DNA from: Brooklawnia sp963780175
GTDB lineage: Bacteria; Actinomycetota; Actinomycetes; Propionibacteriales; Propionibacteriaceae
Assembly: GCA_963780175.1 (NCBI GenBank)
Contig: CAWAAT010000002.1
Location: forward strand, 54,363-118,362
Reading direction: 5' to 3'
Length of the DNA: 64,000 bases
The notes beneath the pieces are model-generated. The model saw only the letters and a program-made list of their open reading frames with translations. It had not been told where the DNA came from and ran no database searches. The position numbers and the translations under genes are program-made. Each line of letters starts with the position of its first letter. The stretch's first letter is position 1. This document shows, in pieces, positions 54,836 to 62,399 of the stretch.

Positions 54836-55019
54836 GACCACATGGCATTGACAAGCGCAAACGATCGAATGTTGATGACTTGCATAGCCTGTGCGTAGTC
54901 GTTTGGAGGGCTGCAAACCTCCGCGCTGCCGGGTGGATGGATCTGCCGACTGGAGCGCTCCGCATCACTCGGCCTGGCTGTCCTGCAGTTGTCGGCTTCT
55001 AGGATTTGCATTTCGCGGC

Positions 55020-55270
55020 TTAAGTCGCCTGCGTTGCCGTCCGCGATTCTCTGGGCCAACCGGCGACGAGCCAGATCGATCTGGACGTCGGGGAGGTCCA
55101 CGCCCGCCACGCGACGAACCTGTTGGGCCTCCTGGGCAAGGAACGCTCCCGACCCGCAGCCGACATCCAGCAATTCGTCCTCCGGGCGCAGCTGCAAAGC
55201 AGGACCCAGGACTCTGTACGACCCGCCACACCGTACCCAGCGCAGCAGTAGGCAATGCAGGATGTTCGGC
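55020..55270 (-). pseudogene. SAM-dependent methyltransferase fragment
   Basis: A minus-strand frame reads RWVRCGGSYRVLGPALQLRPEDELLDVGCGSGAFLAQEAQQVRRVAGVDLPDVQIDLARRRLAQRIADGNAGDL. This is methyltransferase motif I (VGCGSGAF) and the following strand-helix. No start codon, N-terminus or catalytic C-terminal half is present. It is a remnant just inside repeat A, probably left by recombination at the element boundary. Confidence 0.75.
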
Positions 55271-55278
55271 GCGGGGTC

Positions 55279-55683
55279 TTACCCGTTGAGGCGGACGATG
55301 CGGATTGCGAGTTCGACGAGGCTCCGCGCTCGACGAAGGAGTGCTTCAGCCTTCACGGCCGGGATGAGGGTGACGCCGTACTCGACGTCGGCCTTGCTGG
55401 AGATGAGTTCGCGGAGTGCCTTCTCTGTGCTGGCCGCGTCCGGTCGTTGACCCAGCGCTTGCCGCAGTTCTTTCGCGGCCTGTGCGTGGTCCTTGCCCTT
55501 GGTGGTTGTGCCGGTGAGTTCGGTGACGATGGCGTCCTTGGCGCAGATACCGGCGTGGATCGCGTCACCCGCAGCCACGGTGTAGCGCCCGGCTTGCAGG
55601 TTGGCTTCGGCGGAGGCCAAGTACTCCTCAGCCTTCTTCAGGTAACTGCGTGCGTGATTGCGTTGCTCGAGGGTGGCCATCAT
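55279..55683 (-). CDS. HEPN-domain protein
   Basis: A 134-residue all-helical HEPN protein (NHARSYLKKAEEYLASAEANLQAGRYTVAAGDAIHAGICAKDAIVTELTGTTTKGKDHAQAAKELRQAL). Its start overlaps the stop of the upstream nucleotidyltransferase by 4 nt. In MNT/HEPN toxin-antitoxin pairs the HEPN partner is usually the RNase toxin with an R-x4-6-H motif near the C-terminus. No such motif is visible here; the C-terminal helix reads KAEALLRRARSLVELAIRI. It may therefore be non-catalytic or belong to another HEPN branch. Confidence 0.8.
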   Translation of the reverse strand: MMATLEQRNHARSYLKKAEEYLASAEANLQAGRYTVAAGDAIHAGICAKDAIVTELTGTTTKGKDHAQAAKELRQALGQRPDAASTEKALRELISSKADVEYGVTLIPAVKAEALLRRARSLVELAIRIVRLNG

Positions 55684-56273
55684 GCCGCACCAGCATCGGC
55701 CTGCGGGAACGAACCGAGCAGGAGGACCCCGTCGGAGAGGATGTCCGCCACAACGGGCTCCTCGCCGGTGGCCGCGAGTCGGCTGAACTCCTCAGGGGTG
55801 AACACCAGGACATCGCAGTCGTTGCCGAGCCGGGCGCTCACCACGTCCTCGAGTTCGGTTCGGTCGTCCCAGTCCGGGGAGGCGAGGACGACCAGGTCGA
55901 CGTCGCTGTCGGCGGTCGCCTCGCCGCGCGCCACCGACCCGAACAGGATCACCGCATCGACGTTCGAGCCCACCACGCCACGGACCGCCTCCCGCAGCGC
56001 CGTCACTGGATCGAGGAGGACGCGCAGGGGCTGGATCGTGTAGTGGTCCTCGTTGATCGTGTGGACCATCGCGCGCCCCACGGTTCGGCTGTTCACCACG
56101 CCGAGCCCGACGAGGGAGGCGAGCGACTGCTGCACGGACCATAGGCTGTGTTGGTCGCGGACGAGCGCGTGTACTTGTCGGCCTGTCAGCGGAGTCCCCG
56201 TCCGAAGCAGCGCCGCGAGCACCGCGCCACGCGCACCAGGGAGGAGGCCCCCGAACGCTTCATCAAATCGCAC
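55680..56273 (-). CDS. MNT-type nucleotidyltransferase with N-terminal winged helix
   Basis: 197 residues from GTG 56273. The N-terminal half is a winged helix (ARGAVLAALLRTGTPLTGRQVHALVRDQHSLWSVQQSLASLVGLGVVNSRTVG). The C-terminal half is a minimal nucleotidyltransferase with VILFGSVARGEATADSDVDLVVL, the GS...DxD metal site. In MntA/HepT systems it modifies the HEPN partner with AMP; here it is followed directly by the HEPN gene. TACAGT lies just upstream and may give a near-leaderless transcript. The third acid may lie in DVLVFTPEEFS. Confidence 0.85.
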   Translation of the reverse strand: MRFDEAFGGLLPGARGAVLAALLRTGTPLTGRQVHALVRDQHSLWSVQQSLASLVGLGVVNSRTVGRAMVHTINEDHYTIQPLRVLLDPVTALREAVRGVVGSNVDAVILFGSVARGEATADSDVDLVVLASPDWDDRTELEDVVSARLGNDCDVLVFTPEEFSRLAATGEEPVVADILSDGVLLLGSFPQADAGAA

Positions 56274-56455
56274 GTGACCACTGTAGCAGTCATATGATTG
56301 TGCTGCCAGTCACCTTGACGAGAGGGCCACCCTCTGCCGGGCCTCCGCCCGAGGCCGGGGCAGGATGGACCCTGATCGGCTCGCTGGGCATGGTCGCGGC
56401 GCTTCCGGGGGTGCTTGGGCCACGACACCGCCTCCGACAGTTGACCGAGCCAGAT

Positions 56456-57454
56456 TCAGTCAGCCGTGACCACGGACGCCACCCAGGCCACGACCTCCTC
56501 GACATAGTTGCGGCCAGATTCCTCGCTGTCATGCCCGCTGCTCAGGATGGCAAGTGTGTAGTTCACCTCTGGACTCTGGATGTAGCCGATCGAGTTCACC
56601 GTCCAGGTGGTGGTCAGGTATCTGCCATCGGGGGCCCAGTGTTGCACGTCCAACCAACCGTTCTTCACGGCGATGACGGCGTTGGGAGGGGCCTGCGTGA
56701 TGATTCCCCAGGTTTGTTCGGGTACCACTTGGCGCATCAGGCCGAGCAGGTACTGCGTCTCGTCCAGGCCGAGCAGCGTGCCCGACACCAGCGCGTCCAT
56801 CAGCCGAAGCTGATCTGCGGCGGTGGTTGTGCCAAGGCCCCACATGCCATCAGGGCCCGGCGTCGTTTGGGTGAGACCGCCGGCAGCGGCCAGCATCCGT
56901 AGTCCTTCCTCACCACCGGTCAGGCCCCATAGGATGTCCTGCGCATCGTTGTCCGACCAAACGATGGCAGCCCGCGCCCAGTCAAGCTCGGCGGCGCTGA
57001 GGCCGGCAAGACCTCGCTGGTTCAGCAGGCTGGCAACCGTGGCGACCTTCACGATGCTCGCCATCTCGAACGTGACGTCCGGATGGAAGCTGCAAACCAC
57101 GTCTGCGGAATGGTCATGCACCGCGAAGCCAATGTCGCGGCCTTCGACGGCTACGTACCCGACGATGCGGGACTGCAGGGTTGCGGCAATCTGCCGCGCG
57201 CGCGGCGATGCGGGGTATTCGCAGCGGACGCCACCCCACTCCGTGCTGACCCACTCGCCCGCCTCGAGCTTGCCGAGCGGACGAGATCGATCAGGTTCGG
57301 GGGCTTCAACCAACGCGGGAGTCTCGATGGGAGTTGGCGTACCCCCAGCCTGCTCTTGGGGTGGCATGCCTATGCCGTGGTAGCTGTGAACCACAGCCAA
57401 CAAAACCAGCATCAACATGAGAACAGTCAAGCCCCGCGAGCGCCGCGTGTTCAC
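56456..57454 (-). CDS. Secreted serine hydrolase, class A beta-lactamase-like
   Basis: 332 residues from GTG 57454 (GTG 57463 also in frame). An N-terminal signal anchor (GLTVLMLMLVLLAVVHSY) and a linker lead into a penicillin-binding/beta-lactamase fold. SxxK is MASIVKVATVASLL, SDN is AAIVWSDNDAQDI, and the KTG box reads VKNGWLD (K-N-G). The class A omega-loop Glu is not evident. Such proteins in actinobacteria include non-lactamase esterases and DD-peptidase-like enzymes, so antibiotic hydrolysis cannot be claimed. It stands alone inside the element between repeats A and B. Confidence 0.78.
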   Translation of the reverse strand: MNTRRSRGLTVLMLMLVLLAVVHSYHGIGMPPQEQAGGTPTPIETPALVEAPEPDRSRPLGKLEAGEWVSTEWGGVRCEYPASPRARQIAATLQSRIVGYVAVEGRDIGFAVHDHSADVVCSFHPDVTFEMASIVKVATVASLLNQRGLAGLSAAELDWARAAIVWSDNDAQDILWGLTGGEEGLRMLAAAGGLTQTTPGPDGMWGLGTTTAADQLRLMDALVSGTLLGLDETQYLLGLMRQVVPEQTWGIITQAPPNAVIAVKNGWLDVQHWAPDGRYLTTTWTVNSIGYIQSPEVNYTLAILSSGHDSEESGRNYVEEVVAWVASVVTAD

Positions 57455-57639
57455 CCATATCACCCCCCTTGGTTCGAGGGTACGACCGGTTTGTCGTGAC
57501 CGCGTGTGCCGGGGATGTCGGACTGGTGAAGTTGCAGGATGGCTCGAGCGATTGCGGGCCCAGTGCTCGACTCCTCCGATGACCCCATCGGGGCCGACGC
57601 CACGGTGCTCGTTGCCGATGGTCGTGGCATTGCTCGTCC

Positions 57640-58284
57640 TTACATCGTGGCCTGTTGGCCGGGGGTGGGTTGCTGTGGGTCTTTCGTTGTGGTGGGCCAC
57701 TCGTTGGGGTAGTGATGAGCTACTGACTGGTGTTGCTTGTACAGGTCACGTCGGGCTCGGTTCGGGAGTCGGTCGCCGAAGACGATGCCCTTCAGGTGGT
57801 CTGTTTCGTGTTGCAGGCATCGGGCCAGGAGTCCGGTGCCGATCACAGTGACAGGTTCGCCGAAGGGATCGACTCCAGTGCAGACGGCACGGTCAGGCCG
57901 AGCCAACGGATGGAAGGCGCCGGGCAGCGAAAGGCACCCTTCGGCTGCCACGTCGAGACGACGATCCTTCCCTTCGGGAAGGCTCAGGACCGGATTGCAC
58001 ACTGCGCCGTGCCGGATGTGTGCGTCCTCGTCGGGGCAACTGAAGATGAACAGCGCCAGATCGACTCCCACTTGTGTGGCGGCCAACCCGACTCCTTCGG
58101 ATGCCCTCATGGTGGCGAACATGTCGCGCACCAGCATGTGGAGTCCCTCGTTGAACTCGGTGACCTGCCGCGTGCTGGCATGCATGACTGGGTCACCCCA
58201 TCTGGTCATCGGCAGGATTCTGCCCCCAACCATCAGAGGCTTGATGGTTGGGGGTGTCGTCTGGCTGGTGGTCGTCGCGTTCAT
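57640..58284 (-). CDS. def: Peptide deformylase
   Basis: 214 residues; start 58284. It removes the N-formyl group from new proteins using Fe(II) or another metal. Motif 1 is SEGVGLAATQVG, motif 2 is EGCLSLPG (metal Cys) and motif 3 is QHETDHLKGIVFGDRL (metal His and catalytic Glu). All are intact. The N-terminal ~30 residues and the His/Pro-rich C-terminal tail are extra relative to the minimal enzyme. It is the last gene of a minus-strand run with two NifX-like proteins and a peroxiredoxin, an unusual context for a deformylase, and could be an accessory copy. Confidence 0.9.
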   Translation of the reverse strand: MNATTTSQTTPPTIKPLMVGGRILPMTRWGDPVMHASTRQVTEFNEGLHMLVRDMFATMRASEGVGLAATQVGVDLALFIFSCPDEDAHIRHGAVCNPVLSLPEGKDRRLDVAAEGCLSLPGAFHPLARPDRAVCTGVDPFGEPVTVIGTGLLARCLQHETDHLKGIVFGDRLPNRARRDLYKQHQSVAHHYPNEWPTTTKDPQQPTPGQQATM

Positions 58285-58307
58285 GTCTGGTGGGTGTCTT
58301 CGGGCGG

Positions 58308-58637
58308 CTAGAGCGAGGTGACGGCAGCACGGGCATCGCCTGCCGCGCCTTGGTGGACGCGTGCCCCCAGTTTGGTGAGCATGTTCTGCATGTCGTCGCC
58401 CATGTGGCGGGCGAGGACGTCGGTGACTGCGTTGTCCTTGATGAATCGGGCGACGCGGGCGTGGTGGGCGCCTTCTGTGCCCTGGGCCTTGGAGACGTCC
58501 CAGTCGACGGTTTGGGTGTGCCAGGAGGTGACGGTTCCGTCCTGGACTGTGGCGACGGCCAAGGTGCGAGCCTTGCCCCAGCTGTGGCCGACCTGCCCGT
58601 CGTCGGCGACGGGGATGCAGATGATCTGTGTGGTCAT
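58308..58637 (-). CDS. NifX/NifB-type iron-sulfur cofactor-binding-like protein (second copy)
   Basis: 109 residues: TTQIICIPVADDGQVGHSWGKARTLAVATV, then ARFIKDNAVTDVLARHMGDDMQNMLTKLGARVHQGAAGDARAAVTSL. This pattern (start-strand, GHSWGKA loop, HMGDDM turn, GxRV) is the dinitrogenase iron-molybdenum cofactor biosynthesis fold of NifX/NafY-like proteins. GAAGGA precedes the start. No nitrogenase gene is near, so a general role in cluster binding or redox is more likely. It lies 58 bp after the peroxiredoxin end and 23 bp before the deformylase start. Confidence 0.83.
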   Translation of the reverse strand: MTTQIICIPVADDGQVGHSWGKARTLAVATVQDGTVTSWHTQTVDWDVSKAQGTEGAHHARVARFIKDNAVTDVLARHMGDDMQNMLTKLGARVHQGAAGDARAAVTSL

Positions 58638-58695
58638 GTGTTTCCTTCGGGTGGGGTGGGTGGCCCGATGGGCGGGTCACCCACCTGCGGCTCGG

Positions 58696-59407
58696 CTATT
58701 TGGTGATGGCCGCGAAGACTGCTTCCTTTGTGACGTCCTTGGTGCAGAAGAACCAGTCGACGCAGGTGACGCTTTCCTCCTTGCCTTCCATGCGTTCCTT
58801 GGCGGTGCCGCAGGAGCCGGCGGTCGGGACGATGACGGCGTCGCCGGGGCGCCAGTCGGCGGGGGTCGCGACCGACGAGGGCGTCGGCGGTCTGCAGGGC
58901 GATGATCACGCGCTTGAGTTCGTCGAAGTTGCGGCCCAGGCTCAGCGGGTAGTAGATGATCGTGCGGATGATCCCTTGGGGATCGACGACGAACACGGCG
59001 CGTACGGCCTTGGTGCTGTCCTCGCCGGGCATGATCATCCCGTACTTGCGGGCGATCTCCATCGTGATGTCCTCGATGAGGGGGAAGGTGACCTCGACGT
59101 CCTTCATGCCCTTGAACTCGATCTTGTCCTTGATCGTGCGGAGCCACGCGATGTGGCTGTAGAGGCCATCGATCGACAGGCCCACGAGCTTGGTGTTCAG
59201 CGCGGTGAACTCGTCCTCCATCGAGGCGAACGTCATGAACTCGGAGGTGCAGACAGGCGTGAAATCAGCCGGGTGGCTGAAGAAGATCACCCAACTGCCG
59301 GCGTAGTCGGAGGGGAACGTGATCTCACCCTGCGTGGTCACAGCGGTGAAGGAGGGGGCCGGATCGCCGATCCGCGGGATCCCGGTACTTACAGCAGCGT
59401 CGTTCAT
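58696..59407 (-). pseudogene. 1-Cys (PrxVI-like) peroxiredoxin, frameshift near 58874
   Basis: 237 codons if joined. The N-terminal part is FFSHPADFTPVCTSEFMTFASMEDEF, with the peroxidatic Cys in PVCTSE, then LYSHIAWLRTIKD, VRAVFVVDPQGIIRTIIYYPLSLGRNFDELKRVIIALQTADAL. After 58874 the next frame reads VATPADWRPGDAVIVPTAGSCGTAKERMEGKEESVTCVDWFFCTKDVTKEAVFAAITK, the usual C-terminal dimerisation region with further Cys residues. The shift is mended by one base. It reduces peroxides; it is the middle gene of the NifX-peroxiredoxin-NifX-deformylase run. As sequenced the frame continues to 58634. Confidence 0.85.
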
Positions 59408-59482
59408 GGTGGTGCCTTTCGGTGTGATGGTTGGACTGTCGAGTTCGGTGGTTGAGGTGAGGCCGAGTGGGGTAGCAGCGCC

Positions 59483-59866
59483 TCAGGCCGGGGACGAGTC
59501 ATGATGGTGCGCCAGGCTGTCGGCGCAGGGAGACGCCCCTGTCAGTCTCCCCGCGAGGTAGTCCGTCACGGCCTGACCGACGGTCCCGGCGGCCCCCGTC
59601 GCCGCCGTGATCCCCACGTGTTCGAAGATCCGGATCGCCCGGACCCCCATGCCTCCGCTCACCATCACGTCCGCGCCGTGCGAACGGATGAACGCCGGAA
59701 CCTCCCCGGGCTGGTGGCCTGCCTGCAACGGATTGGCTAGGGTGTCTGCCGTCGTGATGAGCCCATCGACGACGTCGACCAGCACGAAGTGGGGGGCCTG
59801 GCCGAAATGGCCTGCCACCCGGGCATCCAGTCCGGCATCGGTCTCGGCGGTGATGGCGATCTTCAT
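59483..59866 (-). CDS. NifX/NifB-type cofactor-binding-like protein (first copy)
   Basis: 127 residues from ATG 59866 with AGGAG upstream. It reads MKIAITAETDAGLDARVAGHFGQAPHFVLVDVVDG, ANPLQAGHQPGEVPAFIRSHGADVMVSGGMGVRAIRIFEHVGI and ATGAAGTVGQAVTDYLAGRLTGASPCADSLAHHHDSS. The RVAGHFGQAPHF and GGMGxRAI motifs are the standard NifX/NifB C-terminal fold that binds iron-sulfur or molybdenum clusters. The His-rich C-terminus may bind metal. It is 75 bp before the peroxiredoxin and about 130 bp after the small HTH-Cys protein. Confidence 0.88.
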   Translation of the reverse strand: MKIAITAETDAGLDARVAGHFGQAPHFVLVDVVDGLITTADTLANPLQAGHQPGEVPAFIRSHGADVMVSGGMGVRAIRIFEHVGITAATGAAGTVGQAVTDYLAGRLTGASPCADSLAHHHDSSPA

Positions 59867-59994
59867 GCTGCTCCTGTCAGATACTGCGCGTCCACCAGCG
59901 GGTGGCGACAGGCAATTTCGGCCTGCCAAGCGCAGCATATGTCAGGATAGCCTGACGTGCGACGTCGGGTCGAAAACAGGATCGGCGCGCACCG

Positions 59995-60315
59995 TCACGG
60001 CCTGTCGGCCTCAGTTGGTTCAACCAGTCGGACCTCGACGGGCCGGCGGCGTCCGCGTCCCGGGCCATGCCCGCAATCGCAGGCGTCAACGGCGTGGTCC
60101 GGGCATCCGCAGTCGGTGCGCGGGCATCCCCTGCGCGGAATGCAACCCCATCGTTCGTGCGCGGATTGCCGGCTCATTCCGGCCGCGTCGCCGATCTGGG
60201 CCCACGTCGCGCCGGCTTCCCGGGCCAGCACGACCGTGGCCTCCAGCAGCGCCTGTGCCCGTTCGACACCTGCAGCAGCCTCGGCCACCGCCGCGACGGC
60301 CATTCGTTGTTCCAT
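59995..60315 (-). CDS. Small HTH protein with Cys-rich tail
   Basis: 106 residues; ATG 60315 has a strong GGAGGGAGG site. The N-terminal helices (VAEAAAGVERAQALLEATVVLAREAGATWAQIGDAAGMSRQSAHERW) form a small helix-turn-helix. The C-terminal third is Cys/Pro-rich (CIPRRGCPRTDCGCPDHAVDACDCGHGPG), with seven Cys and two His, plausibly a metal or redox site. It is divergent from the exonuclease and first in line with the NifX/peroxiredoxin/deformylase genes. Family unknown; a regulator of that run is a reasonable guess. Confidence 0.65.
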   Translation of the reverse strand: MEQRMAVAAVAEAAAGVERAQALLEATVVLAREAGATWAQIGDAAGMSRQSAHERWGCIPRRGCPRTDCGCPDHAVDACDCGHGPGRGRRRPVEVRLVEPTEADRP

Positions 60316-60434
60316 TGGGACCTCCCTCCACCAGTATCGCCAGCAGTGGCGACTCCAGCCAACACGGCGCTACCCTTTCGTCAGGACCTTCTGACAGAAG
60401 GATCGATGGTGGACGGCACCGCGGGAGGCACTCG

Positions 60435-61076
60435 ATGAGTCTGGAGTTCGTTGCCATCGATTTCGAGACCGCGAACCGGCGTCCGGGATCCCCCTGCCAG
60501 GTCGGCCTGGCCCTCGTCCGAGACGGTCGGGTCGAGGCCACGTGGGGAACCCTGATGCAACCACCCTACGGCCGCGGCTGGTTCGACCCGGACTGCACCC
60601 AGGTGCACGGCATCGTCGAACGCGACGTGGAGGGCCAACCCACCTTCGAACGGCTCTGGCCCGACATCGAGAAACGACTCGCCGGACTGCCCGTCGTGGC
60701 CCACAACGCAGCCTTCGACATCGCGGTGATCCGGGACGCGACCAGCCACTGCGGCTACGACTGGCCGACCCTGGACTTCGGCTGCTCCCTGCTGATGGCA
60801 CGGCGCTGCTACGACCTGCCCGAACACACTCTGGAGGCCGTCGCTACCGCGGCCGGGATCCCACTCGATCAACACCACGACGCCGTCCACGACGCCGTCG
60901 CGTGCGCGCACATCACCCTCGACATGGCGCAACGCACATCCGCCGCCAGCCTGGACGAACTGCTGCGCGTCTGCGGCCTCGCCTGGGGCCGGCTCGCACC
61001 CGAACTCCACGAACCCTGCCACCCAGTCAAGACGTCCGCGCCCCTCGCCGTCGCACTCGCGCCCACCCTGTTCTAG
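60435..61076 (+). CDS. DEDDh 3'-5' exonuclease (DnaQ/RNase T fold)
   Basis: 213 residues with exonuclease motifs I-III: FVAIDFETANRRPGSPCQVGLALV (D-x-E), VVAHNAAFDIAVIRDA (N-x3-FD) and HHDAVHDAVACAHI (H-x4-D). The order and spacing fit a DEDDh DNA or RNA exonuclease like the DnaQ domain or RNase T, standing alone. No polymerase domain is present. It is the last intact gene before repeat B and may be cargo of the element. Promoter elements lie in the gap shared with the HTH-Cys gene. Confidence 0.86.
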   Translation: MSLEFVAIDFETANRRPGSPCQVGLALVRDGRVEATWGTLMQPPYGRGWFDPDCTQVHGIVERDVEGQPTFERLWPDIEKRLAGLPVVAHNAAFDIAVIRDATSHCGYDWPTLDFGCSLLMARRCYDLPEHTLEAVATAAGIPLDQHHDAVHDAVACAHITLDMAQRTSAASLDELLRVCGLAWGRLAPELHEPCHPVKTSAPLAVALAPTLF

Positions 61077-61192
61077 GGACGGTTGATCAACCCCGGGCAC
61101 AACCGAACAGGGCCACGGAACTGACCCGTGGCTCTACTCGGTTGCCCGTCGTGGGTGGGCGCCCTCCCGGGGATCTACCGGCGGACGGTCGG

Positions 61193-61397
61193 GTGGACAG
61201 TGGGCGACGCCGACGACGTTCCCCACGCACGGGATGTCGTGGGGACCGTGGGGAATACGTGGGGAATGGGAGGCCTCTCAAGGCCATCCGTGTCCATGAG
61301 AGTCCACAACTGATAAGGACCGAAGTCCTTGTCACAGGGGATTTGATGTAGTCAGGGGACCATACATCGTTGTGCGCGAGAGAGGAGTTGAAGCTCT
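61193..61397. repeat. att-like direct repeat B (tRNA-Leu 3' end plus integrase arm sites)
   Basis: Nearly identical to 54631-54835. GTTCCCCAC (61218) and GTGGGGA copies at 61239, 61248 and 61259 precede the tRNA-like tail ending at 61397. The T-stem has one base change (GAAGCTCT versus GAACCTCT in copy A). It closes the 6.4-kb segment that starts at repeat A. Confidence 0.75.
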
Positions 61398-61467
61398 CTT
61401 CTATCAGCCGATAATGACCCCCTGACAAGGTCTTTTGATGGATCGATTGCCACTTCGTCACCTTGCC

Positions 61468-61518
61468 GTGGGGAATACGTGGGGAATCGCTCCGAACCCG
61501 AGATCCGCGCGGATCTCG
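61468..61518. repeat. Extra arm-type repeats and a 20-bp palindrome
   Basis: GTGGGGAAT at 61468 and 61479 repeats the motif of the att regions a third time. A perfect 20-bp palindrome, CGAGATCCGCGCGGATCTCG, at 61499-61518 follows. It may be a further att remnant or an operator. Confidence 0.55.
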
Positions 61519-61581
61519 CGTCCATCGCTGCCCCTCAGCATAGGCGGACACGAGAGGGTCGCTGGCGAGAGTGTACGTTGC

Positions 61582-62398
61582 TCATCGCAGGGCTGCCAGC
61601 AGGTCGTTGCAGAGGGCGGCAAACGCGGGAGCGACCGTGGCGTCGCCTCCTGCGGCGGATGCTGCGAGGTGCGCGATCCGGCCTCGGGGTGAGGTCGCGT
61701 GCAAGCGCAGGATCTGGACGGCTTCATCGGCGACGGCCGCGGCGTTGGGTTCGCCCCGGTGCTTGGTCAGTCCGAGCACGAGGTCGGCGGTGTCGACTGC
61801 CTGGAGGAGGCGGAAGGCGTCGAGGGCGTCCTTCTCCTTGAGCCGGTCCGGTTGGCGGTCGGACTGTCCGAGCCGTTCGCTGATCTTGATGACCTTGGCC
61901 ACCAGGAGAGCGGCCGGGCCGGCGATGGCCAAGTCGAACGTGCGGTCGTCGAGCCGGTTCCAGCGCCCCGATGGTGACGCGTTCGTGGTCGACCAGGGCC
62001 GGCTCGAGCCCTCGGGCAATCCGGGCGGTCAACCTGTCGTGGGGCGCGAGTCGTGCGGCACGCGCCGACTCCCGGCGCGTGCCCGCTTGATGCGGGACGA
62101 CCATGAGGTCGACGGCGACGTCGGTGGCGGCGACCCAGTGACCGGGGTTGGGGCCGGGAACGAAGCCCGCACCGCGCAGGACCGCGCCGATCTCGGGGAC
62201 GTCAGCCAGCCCGCGGGTGTCGATGGCGAGGTCGGCGTCGGTGGTCATCAGCGGCACGTTGAGGTCCGTCTCGCCGGTGTGGTGGTACACGGCTTGGGCG
62301 CCGACCAGGATGAGGCTCGGAAGGTGGTCGGTCAGCGCTTCGAGGGCGTCGAGGAGGACGCGGCGGGCGGCGACATACTCGGGGGCGACGGCGTCCAT
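61582..62398 (-). pseudogene. AbiEii-like nucleotidyltransferase toxin (frameshift near 61970)
   Basis: About 272 codons. The N-terminal frame reads MDAVAPEYVAARRVLLDALEALTDHLPSLILVGAQAVYHHTG and PLMTTDADLAIDTRG (nucleotidyltransferase DxD site), then AATDVAVDLMVVP. Near 61970 the frame changes; the continuation is NRLDDRTFDLAIAGPAALLVAKVIKISERL, KEKDALDAFRLLQAVD. This matches the AbiEii/AbiGii-like nucleotidyltransferase fold used as the toxin in type IV toxin-antitoxin systems. It lies 1 bp after the AbiEi-like gene, and a fragment of its homologue is at 52572-52660. A single-base change would restore it. Confidence 0.78.
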
Positions 62399-62399
62399 G

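Noticed and set aside
54810..54900. Complete tRNA-Leu gene at repeat A
   Set aside because: Only the T-arm and acceptor 3' strand are recognisable; the upstream bases do not form D, anticodon or 5' acceptor arms, so it is an att-type fragment.
54599..54916. Protein-coding gene reading FNSSLAHNDVWSPDYIKSP across repeat A (and its twin across repeat B)
   Set aside because: The frame lies on the att-like repeat and tRNA-like tail; its apparent conservation comes from the DNA repeat, not from a protein.
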